Positions 21,714-33,166 of a stretch of 36,892 nt of DNA are shown piece after piece. The translations under genes were made by a program, and so were the position numbers. Each line of letters opens with the position of its first letter. Positions within the stretch are counted from its first letter, which is position 1. The stretch is from Conoideocrella luteorostrata (Eukaryota; Ascomycota; Sordariomycetes; Hypocreales; Clavicipitaceae): contig JASWJB010000376.1 in assembly GCA_032433595.1 (NCBI GenBank), positions 1-36,892 of the forward strand, given 5' to 3'. Below the pieces are notes generated by a model. It saw only the letters and a program-made list of their open reading frames with translations. It searched no databases and was not told where the DNA came from.

Positions 21714-22921
21714 CTACAATACATCTTTGAGCCAGGTTTTTATCTTCCTGCCTTGCTCTGTCTCTGTCTTGTCTCCCACAAATAAATTGTATACTGGCGC
21801 GACATGGGCTTCTCTCTTTCCGATGAATAGCTCAATGGATGGAATGACGGGCTGGATCGTTAGCATTTCCACGCACAAGCACAGACGGACTCAATCTTAC
21901 CTGTACTTTTTGTACAAATTCCTCTATGATCGGCCTCAGAATTTCGTTCCCGCCTGCTGAGGCCAAGATCTTCTTGACTGGCAGTGTCTCAAACCAGCCC
22001 GGCGGAGCATCAAGCGGATCTGTGTAGAAATCCGGCTTCTGGTTGTCCAAATATTTGCTCAACCATTGCAAAGCCACATGAGGCACAATGATATCTCCAC
22101 CATAGTAAACCTCAACATCGTTTGCGATATTCTCATCAGTAGAAGGCGGCAGTGCTAGGAGGATAGCACCTGCGAGTGGCTTAGAGAGCTTGACCGGTGT
22201 AATTGCCGGATGGGGATGTGCAAGATGGGACAACACACCCATGGCGAGGCTCGCACCGGCCGAATCGCCACCTAGTAAGATGGAGCCGGGACGATGTGTC
22301 TTCTGTGAGAGTATGTATCGCAGTGCCTCGACTGCTTGAGTGAGTTGGGTTGGATACTGTGCGTCCGATGATAGAGTGTACGTCAGCGCGAAAACGGCGA
22401 GCTCTTTGCTACTTGCACGAGAAGCAATAATGAGGTTGTCGAGGAATTCGAAGTGGGCCAAGTTGGCTGACATGGCAAACCCGCCTCCTGTCGCGAACGA
22501 TTAGTATGGCATACATTAGCGAAGCTGTTCTTGGACCGAGGTCTTAGTTACCGTGATACCATATGAGCACGTTCTTCGCATTCTTATCACCCACCCAATG
22601 GCCCTTTGCGCCATTGCCCAGCTCTATCGTCTGCGGTTTCAGTCTTGCAGACCGTGCATACTGCTCATAAACCTGGTCTGTTGTTGGCAGGGCCCATTGC
22701 AGTTGCTCTGCGGAGTATCGCTCAGTGCTCTTGCGCATCACAGCATACGCAATGTGAAGATAGTATGTCGGTGCATCTCGCTCACTTCTCCACAGTCCGG
22801 TAAACACGGCGGCGATGCCTGCGGAGATGAGGGCGAAAACGCCTGTGAGAAGGTCAAGTTTGTGTGCCAGAGATAGCTGCGGCTTCTGTTTCTGCTTCTG
22901 CTGCTGTATACTTTGGGCCAT
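21714..22921 (-). CDS. Membrane-anchored alpha/beta hydrolase (HSL-like, fold 3)
   Basis: The product is a 364-residue serine hydrolase, probably an esterase or lipase acting on a small ester or amide. Exons are 22921-22552, 22487-21901 and 21851-21714; the introns are 64 nt (GTAACT...CAG) and 49 nt (GTAAGA, branch GCTAAC, CAG). Residues 24-44 form an N-terminal membrane anchor after a Gln/Lys-rich start. HGGG (123-126), formed across the first splice, is the oxyanion-hole motif of the hormone-sensitive-lipase group. GGDSAG (196-201) has the nucleophile Ser199. The last exon supplies the likely catalytic His335 in REAHVAP, so leaving the 45-residue third exon out of a model would inactivate it on paper. 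The start at 22921 is the first ATG; the frame upstream begins with TTG. Confidence 0.9.
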
Positions 22922-23874
22922 CTTGGAATGTGTGTCTACGTAGATATTGGGTTTGATATGGGTCTTGGACAACTAGTCATCCCATGCGGCAGGGTAATAT
23001 ATATGGCTCCCTTAAGTACTGTACTTGGCTGCCAGGCAGTCTTTCATGAGCATCAGCTGCTGTGCATATGTTTGGAATTCCACGGATATGGGGTCTAATT
23101 TGACACGTGGTTTAATAATATGAAGCCTACTCAAAGTATTATATCGATCCATTGAGCGTCCTAAAGGCCGCGGACGCGGAACCGGACTTTTGGAACGGGC
23201 TCCGCCGCCGGCACGCCATGCCACCGTTATATCGGCAGCGGTACAATGGAGCGCCGGCAATATGAAATAAACCTTAAATAAACGGGGCGGAGCTTGGTTC
23301 AGCCGATGAACGGGATAGAGGTATAGAGTTATAGTTTAGGAAAACTATTCGGTCTAACTGACGACGGGACTGTCACATGGAGGCCATTAGTTCCTCGTAA
23401 GAACGGGTACGGAGAGCGGCTGGGAAATGTATTCTTGGGGATCTTTACAGAAACCACATTTGCTGTGTTGTAGTGTGTATACATAAGATGATGTAATGAC
23501 GCCTCGTGATATTCAGGTTGCATCGCCGACAAACGCCGATTCGTGGTGCCTCGTCAAATCTCTCGGTACGGTGAACACCGTTATAAGAAAGCCTTGTGGA
23601 GGAGGACACTCTTTATACAATTTCTGGGTGTGATTCTATAACAGAAAGGATTCAAAATCTTCTGTATTCGACTCGGAAAAATAGCAGCGCCGTGGAGGAA
23701 CCGACAAACCGACAAAGATGCTGTCTTCGGCTACGTGATCGAGTACTCAATGTTCAACACGGTTCCAGTGAGATCTCCAGGGCAAGTACGCCGATGGGAA
23801 GAATGACATATGATGTTGGTAGTACGAGCCATGGTTCAATGAACAGTATTTAAATGGGGCTAGGCAGTGCGATC
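22922..23874. other. Intergenic between two minus-strand genes
   Basis: It contains the hydrolase promoter and the 3' flank of the dioxygenase gene. A GC-rich patch (CCGCGGACGCGGAACCGG) lies near 23167-23185. No coding sequence was recognised. Confidence 0.55.
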
Positions 23875-25023
23875 TTATAGATGGGCTTGGTCTTGCTCGT
23901 TCCAAAGATCAACTTCAATGTTGCGGCCAGTCAGGGCCGTATTACTTGCCTGAGAATCTAAAATTTTTGCAAAGAGACGATTCTTCTTGTTGTGCCAGTC
24001 CACACTCCTCCACTCCTTCCCGTCGCGATCAACAAATACCGTGTCCGTCTCAGGAGGACGCATGAGGTACACCACAGTGAGCTTGACCTTGTGCCTTTGG
24101 GTATGGTGAGGAATGACCCTGTGCAGCGACGAGCGCAAAACATTGCGGGATAGAAATTCAGCCGAATCGCCTATATTGCAAATCATGCGACCTGGCCTGG
24201 GCACGATAAACATCCAATTCTTCTCCCTGTGGTGGTAAACTTGTAGGCCCGGGACGTCTGAGAACACCATGGATGAGCTGCCGATGTCGGTATGAGGAAT
24301 GTGACCGACCTCGTCGCTATCTGATGTGTAAGGGAGATACTTCAACAATCCAATCGCCGTGGGGGAAGCCCGACCCTCGCGGATGCGAAGCGAGGTTCTT
24401 GTCCCCCGTCAGTTGAAGCGATCGGGACAAGCTGTCCAGGATGATTCGGCCTATTTGTCCGAGGTGGGCGTTGGTGGTTTCCAGCAACTGTCGCTTGTCT
24501 TGGAAGACTCTGGGGCCATTGATCGGCTTAGCTTGCGGTGCAGAACGCAAGGCATGCTCGAATATCTGATCTTGGTTAGAAAAGGATGGAAGCAAGAGTC
24601 GGTAAACTTACGAGAAATCCCTCGAACCCGTCTTTATTGCCTGCTACTGATCCTGTCTGCACACCGGCGGGCTTGTATCTGGCCAGAAACAGACAGTCAG
24701 CGCGGATCGCGATTTGGCAAATACCCGCGGAGAACATACCCCATGATGACCTCCTCTCCGTCCTTGTGATCTTCATTGACTTGTCATGCGTCCTTTTCTC
24801 CTTGCGGCAGATTGTAGAATTCGAGCGCGCTTGACGAAACCGTCGTGATCTTATCCACCAGTCCGCCAGGATGATCGCGGACATCTACGTAGAAAAAGCC
24901 CAAGTCTGTGGAAGCGTCCAGTAACTGTGCCTCTGCAGCAGCATTACCGGCCATAAGCTGACTGACGGAAATGGTAGGCAGATCCGCGTCTTTGCTGATT
25001 TGCGGAACGGAAGGGGCATCCAT
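23875..25023 (-). pseudogene. 2-oxoglutarate/Fe(II) dioxygenase, TGA plus frameshift
   Basis: This is an isopenicillin-N-synthase-like oxygenase gene, apparently broken. Exons are 25023-24740, 24678-24612 and 24565-23875; the introns are 61 nt (GTATGT...CAG) and 46 nt (GTAAGT, branch CTAAC, CAG). The N-terminal DIOX_N part reads DLPTISVSQLMAGN, then DLGFFYVDVRDHPG, then EFYNLPQGEKDA. There an in-frame TGA (24786-24784) interrupts before QVNEDHKDGEEVIMGYKPAGVQ. A second lesion shifts the frame near 24375-24395, between TGDKNLAS and the downstream EGRASPTAIGLLKYLPY. The C-terminal core keeps the metal ligands HTD (in GHIPHTDIGS), the distal His in SSLHRVIPH and the LMRP segment. Substrate unknown. 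Two independent lesions in one gene argue for decay, though assembly error is possible for either. Confidence 0.75.
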
Positions 25024-26127
25024 GTTATTGGGATAACGTGGTTGTTCTATGCTGCTGTGCGATTGACTCTCTTCCTTGTGTTGATGCCCTTTTACATTGA
25101 ATTGAGCAACTCGCTTTTTTGAATGCAACTTTTCTTGCCGTGTATTTATGGCATTTGGAGAACTCACGGACAGGAATACGTTGTGTGTGGGCGGAGTTTT
25201 TCAGGGTCCGGATCTCGAAATTACCGCCTCTGGCAACAACGTTCGAAATTCTCGTAAGTTTACGCATGCGGCTGCCACGACGCATGATAAGTAAGCGTCT
25301 CGCATCTACTGAATATAGCCTTGTTGGGAACCCTGTTGCGAGCCTGCTAGCTTGAAGTGTTGCGTCATTTTCTAAATAAGATGAGTTTTTGTGGATTTTG
25401 CATGTTCTATGTCGAAGTGCTGATGTTTTATATTCTCGCACATTCTCTGCAGGACCAAGCCGAGGCGACGTGGCATTCATTTTCTCGCACAACCCACCCA
25501 CTCATCTGGCGCGGTCGGCTCGAACCTGATTGATATGATGTGCAATTGGTGTTGTCGCGCAAGGCATGGTGGTAGAGATGAATGCTAGGTACGGGGTAGT
25601 ACAGGTCGTTGTGCTGAAGATATGAAGCTTGACATGGCACATCTAGATGCGATAGAGGCTTTTAGAACGCCATAGTCTTGTCTCTAATACATCTTGATCA
25701 AGAGGGGAAAACGAAGTGGTTCTACTCCCTTTCTCGAACGAGTTCCTGAGCCGTGGCTGCTTTAACATGCTTTTGCTCCTGAGCCTCAGTGAGCGATCCT
25801 AAGCTGTCCTGTTTTATTCTCGTACAAACCTCAGGAGAAGGTCATTGAAGGTTTCATACAAACTTGGGACAACATACTGTATATTCTGCCCTAAAAACGT
25901 ATAGAAGAAATAGGACTAGGTTTAACATCATAAAGCATACCAGACTTCCATCCATAAGCAAGTGCACAAGTATTCGTTTACGCAAGTTGCATGACAACCC
26001 AGAATTTTCGCTCAAACAAACATACATATGAGATACTATAACCAAACCCCAATCGACCTAAGAAATTGCCCCTAATAATCGATATCATATCCCAAAAAAC
26101 TTCAAACTGCACCGCCCTAGAAGTTGC
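25024..26127. other. Intergenic, minus-strand gene pair
   Basis: It holds the dioxygenase promoter and the 3' flank of the large helical-protein gene. The open frames here are short and overlapping, with no recognised domain. Confidence 0.55.
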
Positions 26128-29100
26128 CTAGGAGCTCTCATCAGTGGGCAAACTCCAATCTTCGGGAACCTTCCACTTAGTCTCCCTCTTCTCACCACCC
26201 AGAGCCATCATATCACTCAACCCCGACTGCTCATGTGCAGAATGGCCGTGCAGGTGATTGCCGGTCTTGTGCAGCAGCGATTTGTAGAACTCTTCCTCCT
26301 TCTCACCGTCGCCATTCTGATGATTGTGGTACGCCCACTTCAGTCTCTTGGCCTGGTCGCAAGCAACACCACTCAGGTGTTCCTGATCATGCGTCAAGTC
26401 ATCCCGGTCAATCTTGTTAATCTGTTCCAGCAAGTGGATGTGAATATCTCTGGCCGCTCCGTAGTTGCCGCAAGTATTGTGGAAGCTCGCCCGCAGAGTC
26501 TCACAATCGACGGTCAAGCGATGCACCGATCCATGCACGTCGCGCAAGTTGTAACAAATACTTTCTAGCAGAAGTAAAGCGGAGGTCTGATGGCCAGCAG
26601 CGAACTTGACTTCGCATAGACGGCGACCAGTGGCGACGGTGGTAGCGCCAGACCAGTTGCGGCTCATGCGAGTGTCCCAGAGATACTGGAGGATGCGCTC
26701 CAGCATGGAGAAGTTCTTTCGTTCACCAAGAAGGCGGATGATGACGTTGAGTTGGCCAAAGGGAATGATGCCAAAGTCCATGTCCAGATGACCGACCTTG
26801 AGCACTTCGACAAGGATCTCTGAGGAGATGGTTTGAAGTTCAACGAAGATAACGTCAGTCACGGCATGGTGGCGGCGGGAGAAACATTCCGAAATTCGGA
26901 AAGCCAGCGCTACGGCGTTGGAGTGTTGCGTCTTGGTGAGCTGCTTGAAATAAATCTGAGACCAGCGAAGGAGCTGGAGGGCCACGGAGTAGTCTCGAAC
27001 TTTGGTAAAGACGTCGAGACAGACGTCCACCAAGCACTCAAGCAGTGTGAGCGAGACCGTTTTCTTGTGAATGTTTGCTAGGGTGAGCTCAAAGAGCTGC
27101 CACAAGGTCTCGGTGCCGATGCAAGAAGGTGAGAAAGACTTGAACATCTCCCACATCTCTGTCCTCAATCGTCGCATTTCTCCATGTCGGCCTTTTTGTT
27201 CAAGGAATACGACCAATCTGGCGCCAGCGGCTAGACGGACATGGATGGCCCGGCTGCTCTGACGAACGGAGACTGACCACGCTTCGTACAAGCAAGTCTC
27301 CGTGTAGACGTCACGAATGATCTCGTCCAACATCTTCTCTGCATCGTACCCGCAGAGGAGTTGCTCGAAGGCATGGATGAAGACGAAGCAACGTCGGTCA
27401 AGCTGAGCAATCTGGTCGTGCCCGAACCCGCAGTGACCTTCAATGACGGTATGCTCGCCACTGATAACCTGTTCTTTGATGTGCTGGATGAACTTGATGC
27501 CAATCTCGACAGAACAGAGCTCGCGATACATCTTGGCCAAGGCGCGTGCCACGATGAAAAGGATCGTCTCCTTGCGCTCTTCGACCAAAAGCCCCAAGAT
27601 GTATTCCTCAATGACTTTGATAGCGGCGGAGACGCTTCCTTGGCGCTTTTGCTTGCGATGATAGTCGACTATGCGAGTCAACGCGATGACGACCTTTTCA
27701 TCCGAATAACAAAGCTTAATCCTGAGGGAGGTATAAGCTTCGATGAGAAGGACCTCGGCACGGTGGCTCATCTCAGGGTGGCACTCAAAAAGGACAGAAA
27801 GACGATACTTGGTGATCTCGATCAAAGCTAGGAACTCTTCGCGGCAGTCCTCAAAACCGTGGAAGTCGAAGTGGCTCAACTCCTCGTAGATGCAGACGGC
27901 CTCCGAATAGCGAACCTCGTCCAACTCGAGAATTTTGGCAAACTCGATGCGAGCACGGATGTAGAGCAGGTGCTTCACGCCGAGCTCGGCCAGCACCAGC
28001 GCCTGGAACTCCTCAGCCAGCAGGAGACGCTCACTGAACTCTTCGTGGATGCCGAGAATGACGAGGTACTCCTGGTAGACCTCGAACCACTGCTCGTAGC
28101 TGATGTCGCAGTCATGGCGGTGTTTCTCGAGCGATACCCAGAGAAACCGGAACCACTTCAAAGACTCGACATGCTCACCATGAGATTGGAGAGAGAGGCA
28201 GACCTTGATGAGAATATGCAAGTAGGCGGGAGGGCAAGTCTCGAGCCCAAGGTCTTCGATGCCCTCCAAGACGAGGAGCAACGAGTCGAATGACGAACCA
28301 TCGCGGTCGCACCAGTGAACCAGGGTCTGCAGGTAGAGCTCAGCGCGCAGTTGGGTGAGTCTCACCATGATGACCTCGAAGCTCGACTCAAACTGCGCCA
28401 CAATGGTCCTTTCATTGAGTCCGGTCTTGTGGAGACAAAACGAAGCGGAGATATCGACGACGACGTCCACAACCATGGCCAAGGAAGCCTGAAAGATGCA
28501 GTGGAGTCTCTGGTAGGAGCGGTAATGCTCGCCAGTCAACTTCTTGGACATGAGAGCAATAATAGCTATAGCTTCATCCAAAGCAGTGAAGAGTCTCTCC
28601 ACGGCGTAAGAGTGTCTTCCAGCAAGTCCCAAAAGAGTCTTGCATGACGACAAGACGAGAGCGGGAGTCTCGTAGGCGGACATTTCGGACCTCTTCATAG
28701 CCACCATGACCTTGTCGAATTTGACACCAAAGGACTCGGCCTTCTTAAAGATCTTGTCCAGACGGCTTCCCTTGTCGGGCATGTAGCGCAACCTCTCGTT
28801 GGTGACCATGGTCAAGAAGTCCTTGGACGTGACGGAGTGGTTGAACTCCAGGGAGCAGCCTGCGGATCGGAGATAGCGGTCCAGAGCACGCTGCGTGTGA
28901 GCGTCAAGCTCGACTTTGATGAATGGATTCTCGACGTGGTCCCTGTCGAGTTTCCACAAGACTGAAGTATCATAGAGGGGCTGGTTTTGATGAGCAGCTA
29001 TGGAGAAGCCGCGGACGGTCTCGCGCTTGGAAATGACAGACATAGCCTGGGAAGCATGGCGGTTACTCATCAGACCGCCCGAGACTTCGCGGCGAGACAA

Positions 29101-29449
29101 GATGGTGGTTCCGCCGAGCCCCGGGGTAGATGTAGTCTGGATACGGCTGGCATCATCGTCCTCGTCCAGGGCAAGTGTGCTGGCGTTGTTGTGAACGACA
29201 GTGTCGTCTGGGTTCTCGTCATCAGAGACAACGGACTCGGCGGGCACGGCTTTAGTGTGGATGGAAGGGAACCAGCTCGTTTTGACGTCCGCCGTAGCTG
29301 ATTCGTGCTGGCGAACTGAGCAGCAATTGTTTTAGCTGATCAATATACTTTTGTCTGTGAACCATGGCGGACTTACGTTTTGATTGACTGAGCATATTGA
29401 CGATTCGTTTGATAGGATCTTTGAGGCAACAAAGAAAGCAGTAGCCCAT
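26128..29449 (-). CDS. 1086-residue helical (TPR-like) protein, possible acylated N-terminus
   Basis: I do not recognise a named family. Exons are 29449-29377 and 29315-26128; the 61-nt intron (GTAAGT...CAG) joins in frame. The first ATG in frame gives MGYCFLCCLKDPIKRIV: Gly2 plus Cys4, Cys7 and Cys8 resembles a dual myristoylation/palmitoylation signal, and the basic residues after it would favour membrane binding. Residues about 20-110 are acidic, Ser/Thr-rich and probably disordered. From about 110 to 1030 the protein is almost entirely amphipathic helix with Leu/Ala/Glu/Arg patterns like TPR or other alpha-solenoid scaffolds (e.g. LLAEEFQALVLAELGVKHLL). The tail is His/Glu/Lys-rich. No NACHT, kinase or enzymatic motif was seen. 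It is a candidate membrane-tethered scaffold; function unknown. The 3.2-kb second exon is uninterrupted, so the gene looks functional. Confidence 0.82.
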
Positions 29450-30782
29450 ATAAGATGTAGAAGTCTTGCTCACAGAGCGCTTGGAGTAATCTAGGATGGG
29501 TATAGAAATAAGGCCTTTCGCCGTTGGAAAAAAACAAATAGGTATCTTGGTACTAGCACAGTTCAGGCCGGCGTTTGGGAAAGCAGATGGGGGAATGGGT
29601 TGACAAGCAGATACAACGTCCTCATGGAAAAGAGCAGAGGGCCTTCTTATAGAGGATGAATTGGCTGCGATGGGAGTCCGCTTTCTTCGCTCCAGAATCA
29701 GTGAATTGCCGACGCCAGCGCCAGGCTGAGCAGCCAAGGGTGGGAGGTGCCGTTAAACTTCGCATAGATCGGAGTCTAGACAAATCGGCATCTCTTCCAT
29801 AGAGAAAGCTGAACCTACGCGAGCTCGCCATGTGGATGAGGGTCTCCCCAGCAGCATTGTCTCGAACTGAACAAGACGATGCATTTGTTGCTTGTCACAG
29901 CCGCGGCGTAGAGAATCTGACGGGGGACGGGAACCAGAGTGCAAGGTAGGTGCAGCGCCCCAATCGGTCTGGGTCAACATCGAACAGCATTGCCTCCGAG
30001 ATGGGGAGGACTAGTTCGGGAATTAGAAGTCTTGTCTCCAATTAGAGTGCCGCAACCACGCCAATATAGGCAGAGGCGCTGCCAGATGCAAACTGAAATG
30101 TCCGGATCGGGGCTAGCCAGCCAAAGCAGTAGAAGCTGCGTCGGAGAAGGGTAGGGGGTGCGACGTGACAGAGGACGGTCGGGACAATGTAGACATCCAT
30201 CCGTACATTCTGCCACGCGCGGGTCAAACCCCCATGCCGCCTGCATCCAGACTGCCAGATTACCAGAAACGGTGAAGCCGACCCTAACGCGGCGTGGCTT
30301 CTCCCACTAGTACAGGGTCTAGTACCGGGAGGGTAAGGAAGTGGAGAACTATCGGTTTATTTATTGACGCATGTCTGACAGATATATTGGACACAGTCGT
30401 TCAATTTTCAATTGCACGGAGTCCGGGGTGGTGATTCGTTTGTTCGAAAAAAAGACAGATATACGGAGTAGTCAAATTGGATCACGGTTGTACAGGGAAG
30501 ATAGAGCTTCGTACGGAAACGCCGAGCCGCTGCTCAGCCGCTCCGCGCATATGTGTGACCCGACTATTTACAATACCTGCGTCCTTAGAGCCCGGTGTTC
30601 TTTTAGCGGGAAACATGAACATTTGGCTGCGCTTTCGTTGCCATGAGAGGCGAATAGAGTGGGAAGGTCTATCTTCTCTTGGAGATATCTATCCGATAAG
30701 ACCGATCTGTGCAAGTGTGCCTTACGTCTACGCTCGAGGTTGCTTTGCGTTCGACTCTGACAGCCTACCTACCCTACACTCA
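29450..30782. other. Promoter side of helical-protein gene; no gene recognised
   Basis: It contains the presumed promoter and 5' leader of the minus-strand helical-protein gene. An ACGGAGTA-type motif is at 30462-30470. The open frames at 30371-30780 are not recognisable, although the plus-strand frame starting about 30477 runs into the relic gene that follows. Confidence 0.5.
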
Positions 30783-31773
30783 GCTACTCCATCCGCGGGG
30801 ACACCTGTGCCCAGTGCCTGCTCGGAGCTTAAGAGCGCGCTTATCGGCAAGCCCTTGGCTCTCGTAAATATGGGGTTCTCTATGGAGCTCTCACAGCCGG
30901 CAAAGACCTCTCAGCTCATGAGTGACGGGAAACTCGACAAGGAGCTGTACGAGGACACGGTGACGAAGAAGCCACCTGGCCCCGGTTGTGGGAGGAACGA
31001 CGCATACGAGAAGACCTACTACGGCTTCCAGATGAGGCTTGGAAATCCCCAACGCGTCTTTGATGGACTGGTCTGCTACTTCAAGCCAAAGCCAGCAGAA
31101 GAGCAAGATCGGGGATGCATTGGACCTGAGCATCATGTATACCCATCGGTCCCGATGGGCCCTTCTTCCCGGCGAAACTTCAGAAGGCCACGCATTCTTC
31201 CAACATCCACGTAAGAATCAGGAAATACGGACGACGACCCTAAAATTACATTACTAGATCGGAAAGGACAATTATCCCAGGTTGCCGCCTTACAACATTG
31301 ATCCATTGACTGACACGAAGAGACACCAGGCTCACTTCCCAGGAATACGAGCGCCTGACCAACGGCAGGCTAGCAGTCTTTGGAGCTTTGCCGATACTTT
31401 CTCCGCCACTCACGCCTACTCTGGCGTATTGCCTGTCAAAGAGTTGGCTTTGCCGGACTGGACGTGGCAAGGGCCAATCAGTCAGATCTCTGCTGTCTTT
31501 CACGCAGGCCCTGTGCCAGTCACTAGGATGTTCGAGACTTTGACTAGGATAATTAGTTGACGTAGGGCAGTTTGGTCCCAAAATTGTGGACAAGATGAAG
31601 GGCGAACACGGCGTGGCTTGCCGGGCGTGGACTTGGTTACAGCCTTACAGCCTTACATGCAAGACGATAAAGCGAGCACACTATCAGGGCAGGCGGCGGA
31701 AGAGCCGAACAAGCCGGAGGACCCGCCTTTGAAGGAACCTTTGGAAAAGTTCATGCTGGTACTTGGTGGATGA
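30783..31773 (+). pseudogene. Decayed gene of an unrecognised large family
   Basis: Coding-like segments appear successively in different plus-strand frames. The first, to about 31112, includes GKPLALVNMGFSMELSQPA and LGNPQRVFDGLVCYFKPKP. The next, in another frame, includes DALDLSIMYTH. After further shifts comes QEYERLTNGRLAVFGA and then, from about 31385, FADTFSATHAYSGVLPVKEL with LPDWTWQGPISQISAVFHAG. A last segment, WTWLQPY then MQDDKAS...EKFMLVLGG, ends at TGA 31771-31773 and is broken by an 8-bp tandem duplication at 31637-31652. At least four frame changes plus an in-frame TAG make it a clear relic. I have a sense of a large fungal/bacterial family with an LPxWxW motif, but cannot name it. 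No introns were placed, so some shifts may be introns. Confidence 0.6.
31637..31652 (+). repeat. 8-bp tandem duplication (TTACAGCC)2 inside relic gene
   Basis: Two adjacent exact copies of TTACAGCC followed by TTACA. With a single copy the flanking segments would read through in one frame from WTWLQPY into MQDDKAS; the duplication shifts the frame. It looks like a replication-slippage lesion. Confidence 0.7.
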
Positions 31774-32857
31774 CATGGCCCGTTTTGGGAGAGGCTCCGA
31801 TATGTGGCGTTGGAGGGATACCCTCAGATGGCCTCTGGCGCAGCTGAAAATTAGGTAGTAACAACGAATGCCGCCATTGGTTTTTTTCAATCCGTTCGTA
31901 ACACAATAGGTTGAAGCCAAGTCAATGAGTTTCTCCACCCTACACCAATACCAAGCCAATGAACAACTACCGTAGCTCAATTGCGGTTCTGCATCAACAG
32001 GTGATCCGAAAACCGGTGTCTGGCGTGCGGTTGTGTGATGTGATCTCCCGTAGACCGTGAGAATTGCCGAGACATGACCCTTCCTTGCTGCTTCGCCTTG
32101 CCGATGCCACCGCTTCCTCCTAAGTGCTCGCATATAATAGTTTGGCCGTTTCGGCATAGAGACTCAGACTAGCGTTGCAGTGGCTGGGCTGAAATGGTTC
32201 TGGATCATACCATGGCGCGGGCCGCCCGCTCTGACGTATCCGCCACGAGGGCAAGGGACTAACTATAAAGAGGGAGGGGCGTGCATACACACTAATGTGA
32301 AGGTCTCGTGTGGATGTGTGGTGGGCGTCGTGTACGAGGTTCTCGAAGCAGAGCATTTGCTCAGTCGGCCATGCGGACGCAGATCGTGAGTGGTCCTATA
32401 GCTGATTTACTGCCGATATGGACTGTCATTTGTCTCAGAAGCTTGGGGCACGCAAGACCAAGAACGGTCTCGATCCGCGGCGTTGCCGGAGTATGAATGT
32501 GCTCGCGCGCAAGAGCGCAAGGTAGCCTGCCATGCAAGTGTGCTTATCATGTTAACGACCAGAAATCTGAATTTGGGGCGAAGGAAAGGGGGGACTGGAT
32601 TGGAGAAGCTCTCCGTCATGAAGCCTCGACAAATTGGCCGCGACCTGTTGATAACGCGGACTAAAGCTCTCGATCCAATCACCACCCGTCTCGCTGTTTT
32701 AATACTAATTGCACACTTCTATCAGAGAACTTCTCCCTACAATCCGAGACGCCCTTGTCCCGGATTCCTGCCTCAGCCCAGAGGCCACGTATCCTTTCTC
32801 TCACTGCCCGTGTATCCACATATCCACTCACGCACACACGTCGAGAAAAGAATCGAC
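31774..32857. other. Region between relic genes
   Basis: No recognisable gene. Open frames on both strands (minus 31684-32157, plus from 32483) have no domain; the latter becomes recognisable only from about 32858. It may contain further unrecognised debris. Confidence 0.45.
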
Positions 32858-33166
32858 ATGTTCGGCAGCATTCAGAGAAAGCTGAATTCCATGTCCAATG
32901 GGCTCCTGGAGTGCAATGACATCACTTACAGGGTTGATTTTCTGCACCAAACAGTAGCCAACTTCCTCAGAACATCAGAGATGAGACCTTTTATCTCAAA
33001 CAAATATAGACCTAGTTTTGATGCAAACCTCTCTATTTTAAGAACTTATGTTGTTTATATAAAGTCCATTTGGTTCGCAGAGGGCATCTCATGGTCAGCA
33101 CCACCTAGTAATAACTTGGGTCGTTTGATAAATAACTCTGGAATGTCTTTGGAGTACGCTTCCTAA
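32858..33166 (+). pseudogene. Fragment of a NACHT/NLR-type gene
   Basis: A 102-codon fragment whose first half matches the helical region that follows the NACHT domain in many fungal NLR-like (incompatibility-type) proteins. SIQRKLNSMSNGLLE is followed by YRVDFLHQTVANFLRTSEM and then FDANLSILRTYVVYIKS, the conserved V-D-F-L-H-x-T-V...F-L spacing of that region. No P-loop, no N-terminal effector domain and no repeat domain are present on either side, so it is a remnant. It passes into AT-rich sequence to the right. The plus-strand frame extends upstream but without similarity. Identification rests on one motif block and is moderate. Confidence 0.55.

Noticed and set aside
21030..25023. Secondary-metabolite or defence gene cluster (GNAT, hydrolase, dioxygenase)
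   Set aside because: No core synthase, regulator or shared orientation; the dioxygenase is broken.
27361..28647. Long antisense ORFs (up to 156 codons) opposite the large helical-protein gene
   Set aside because: They are mirror frames of a 3.2-kb coding exon with strong codon bias; they have no domain of their own and no splice signals.
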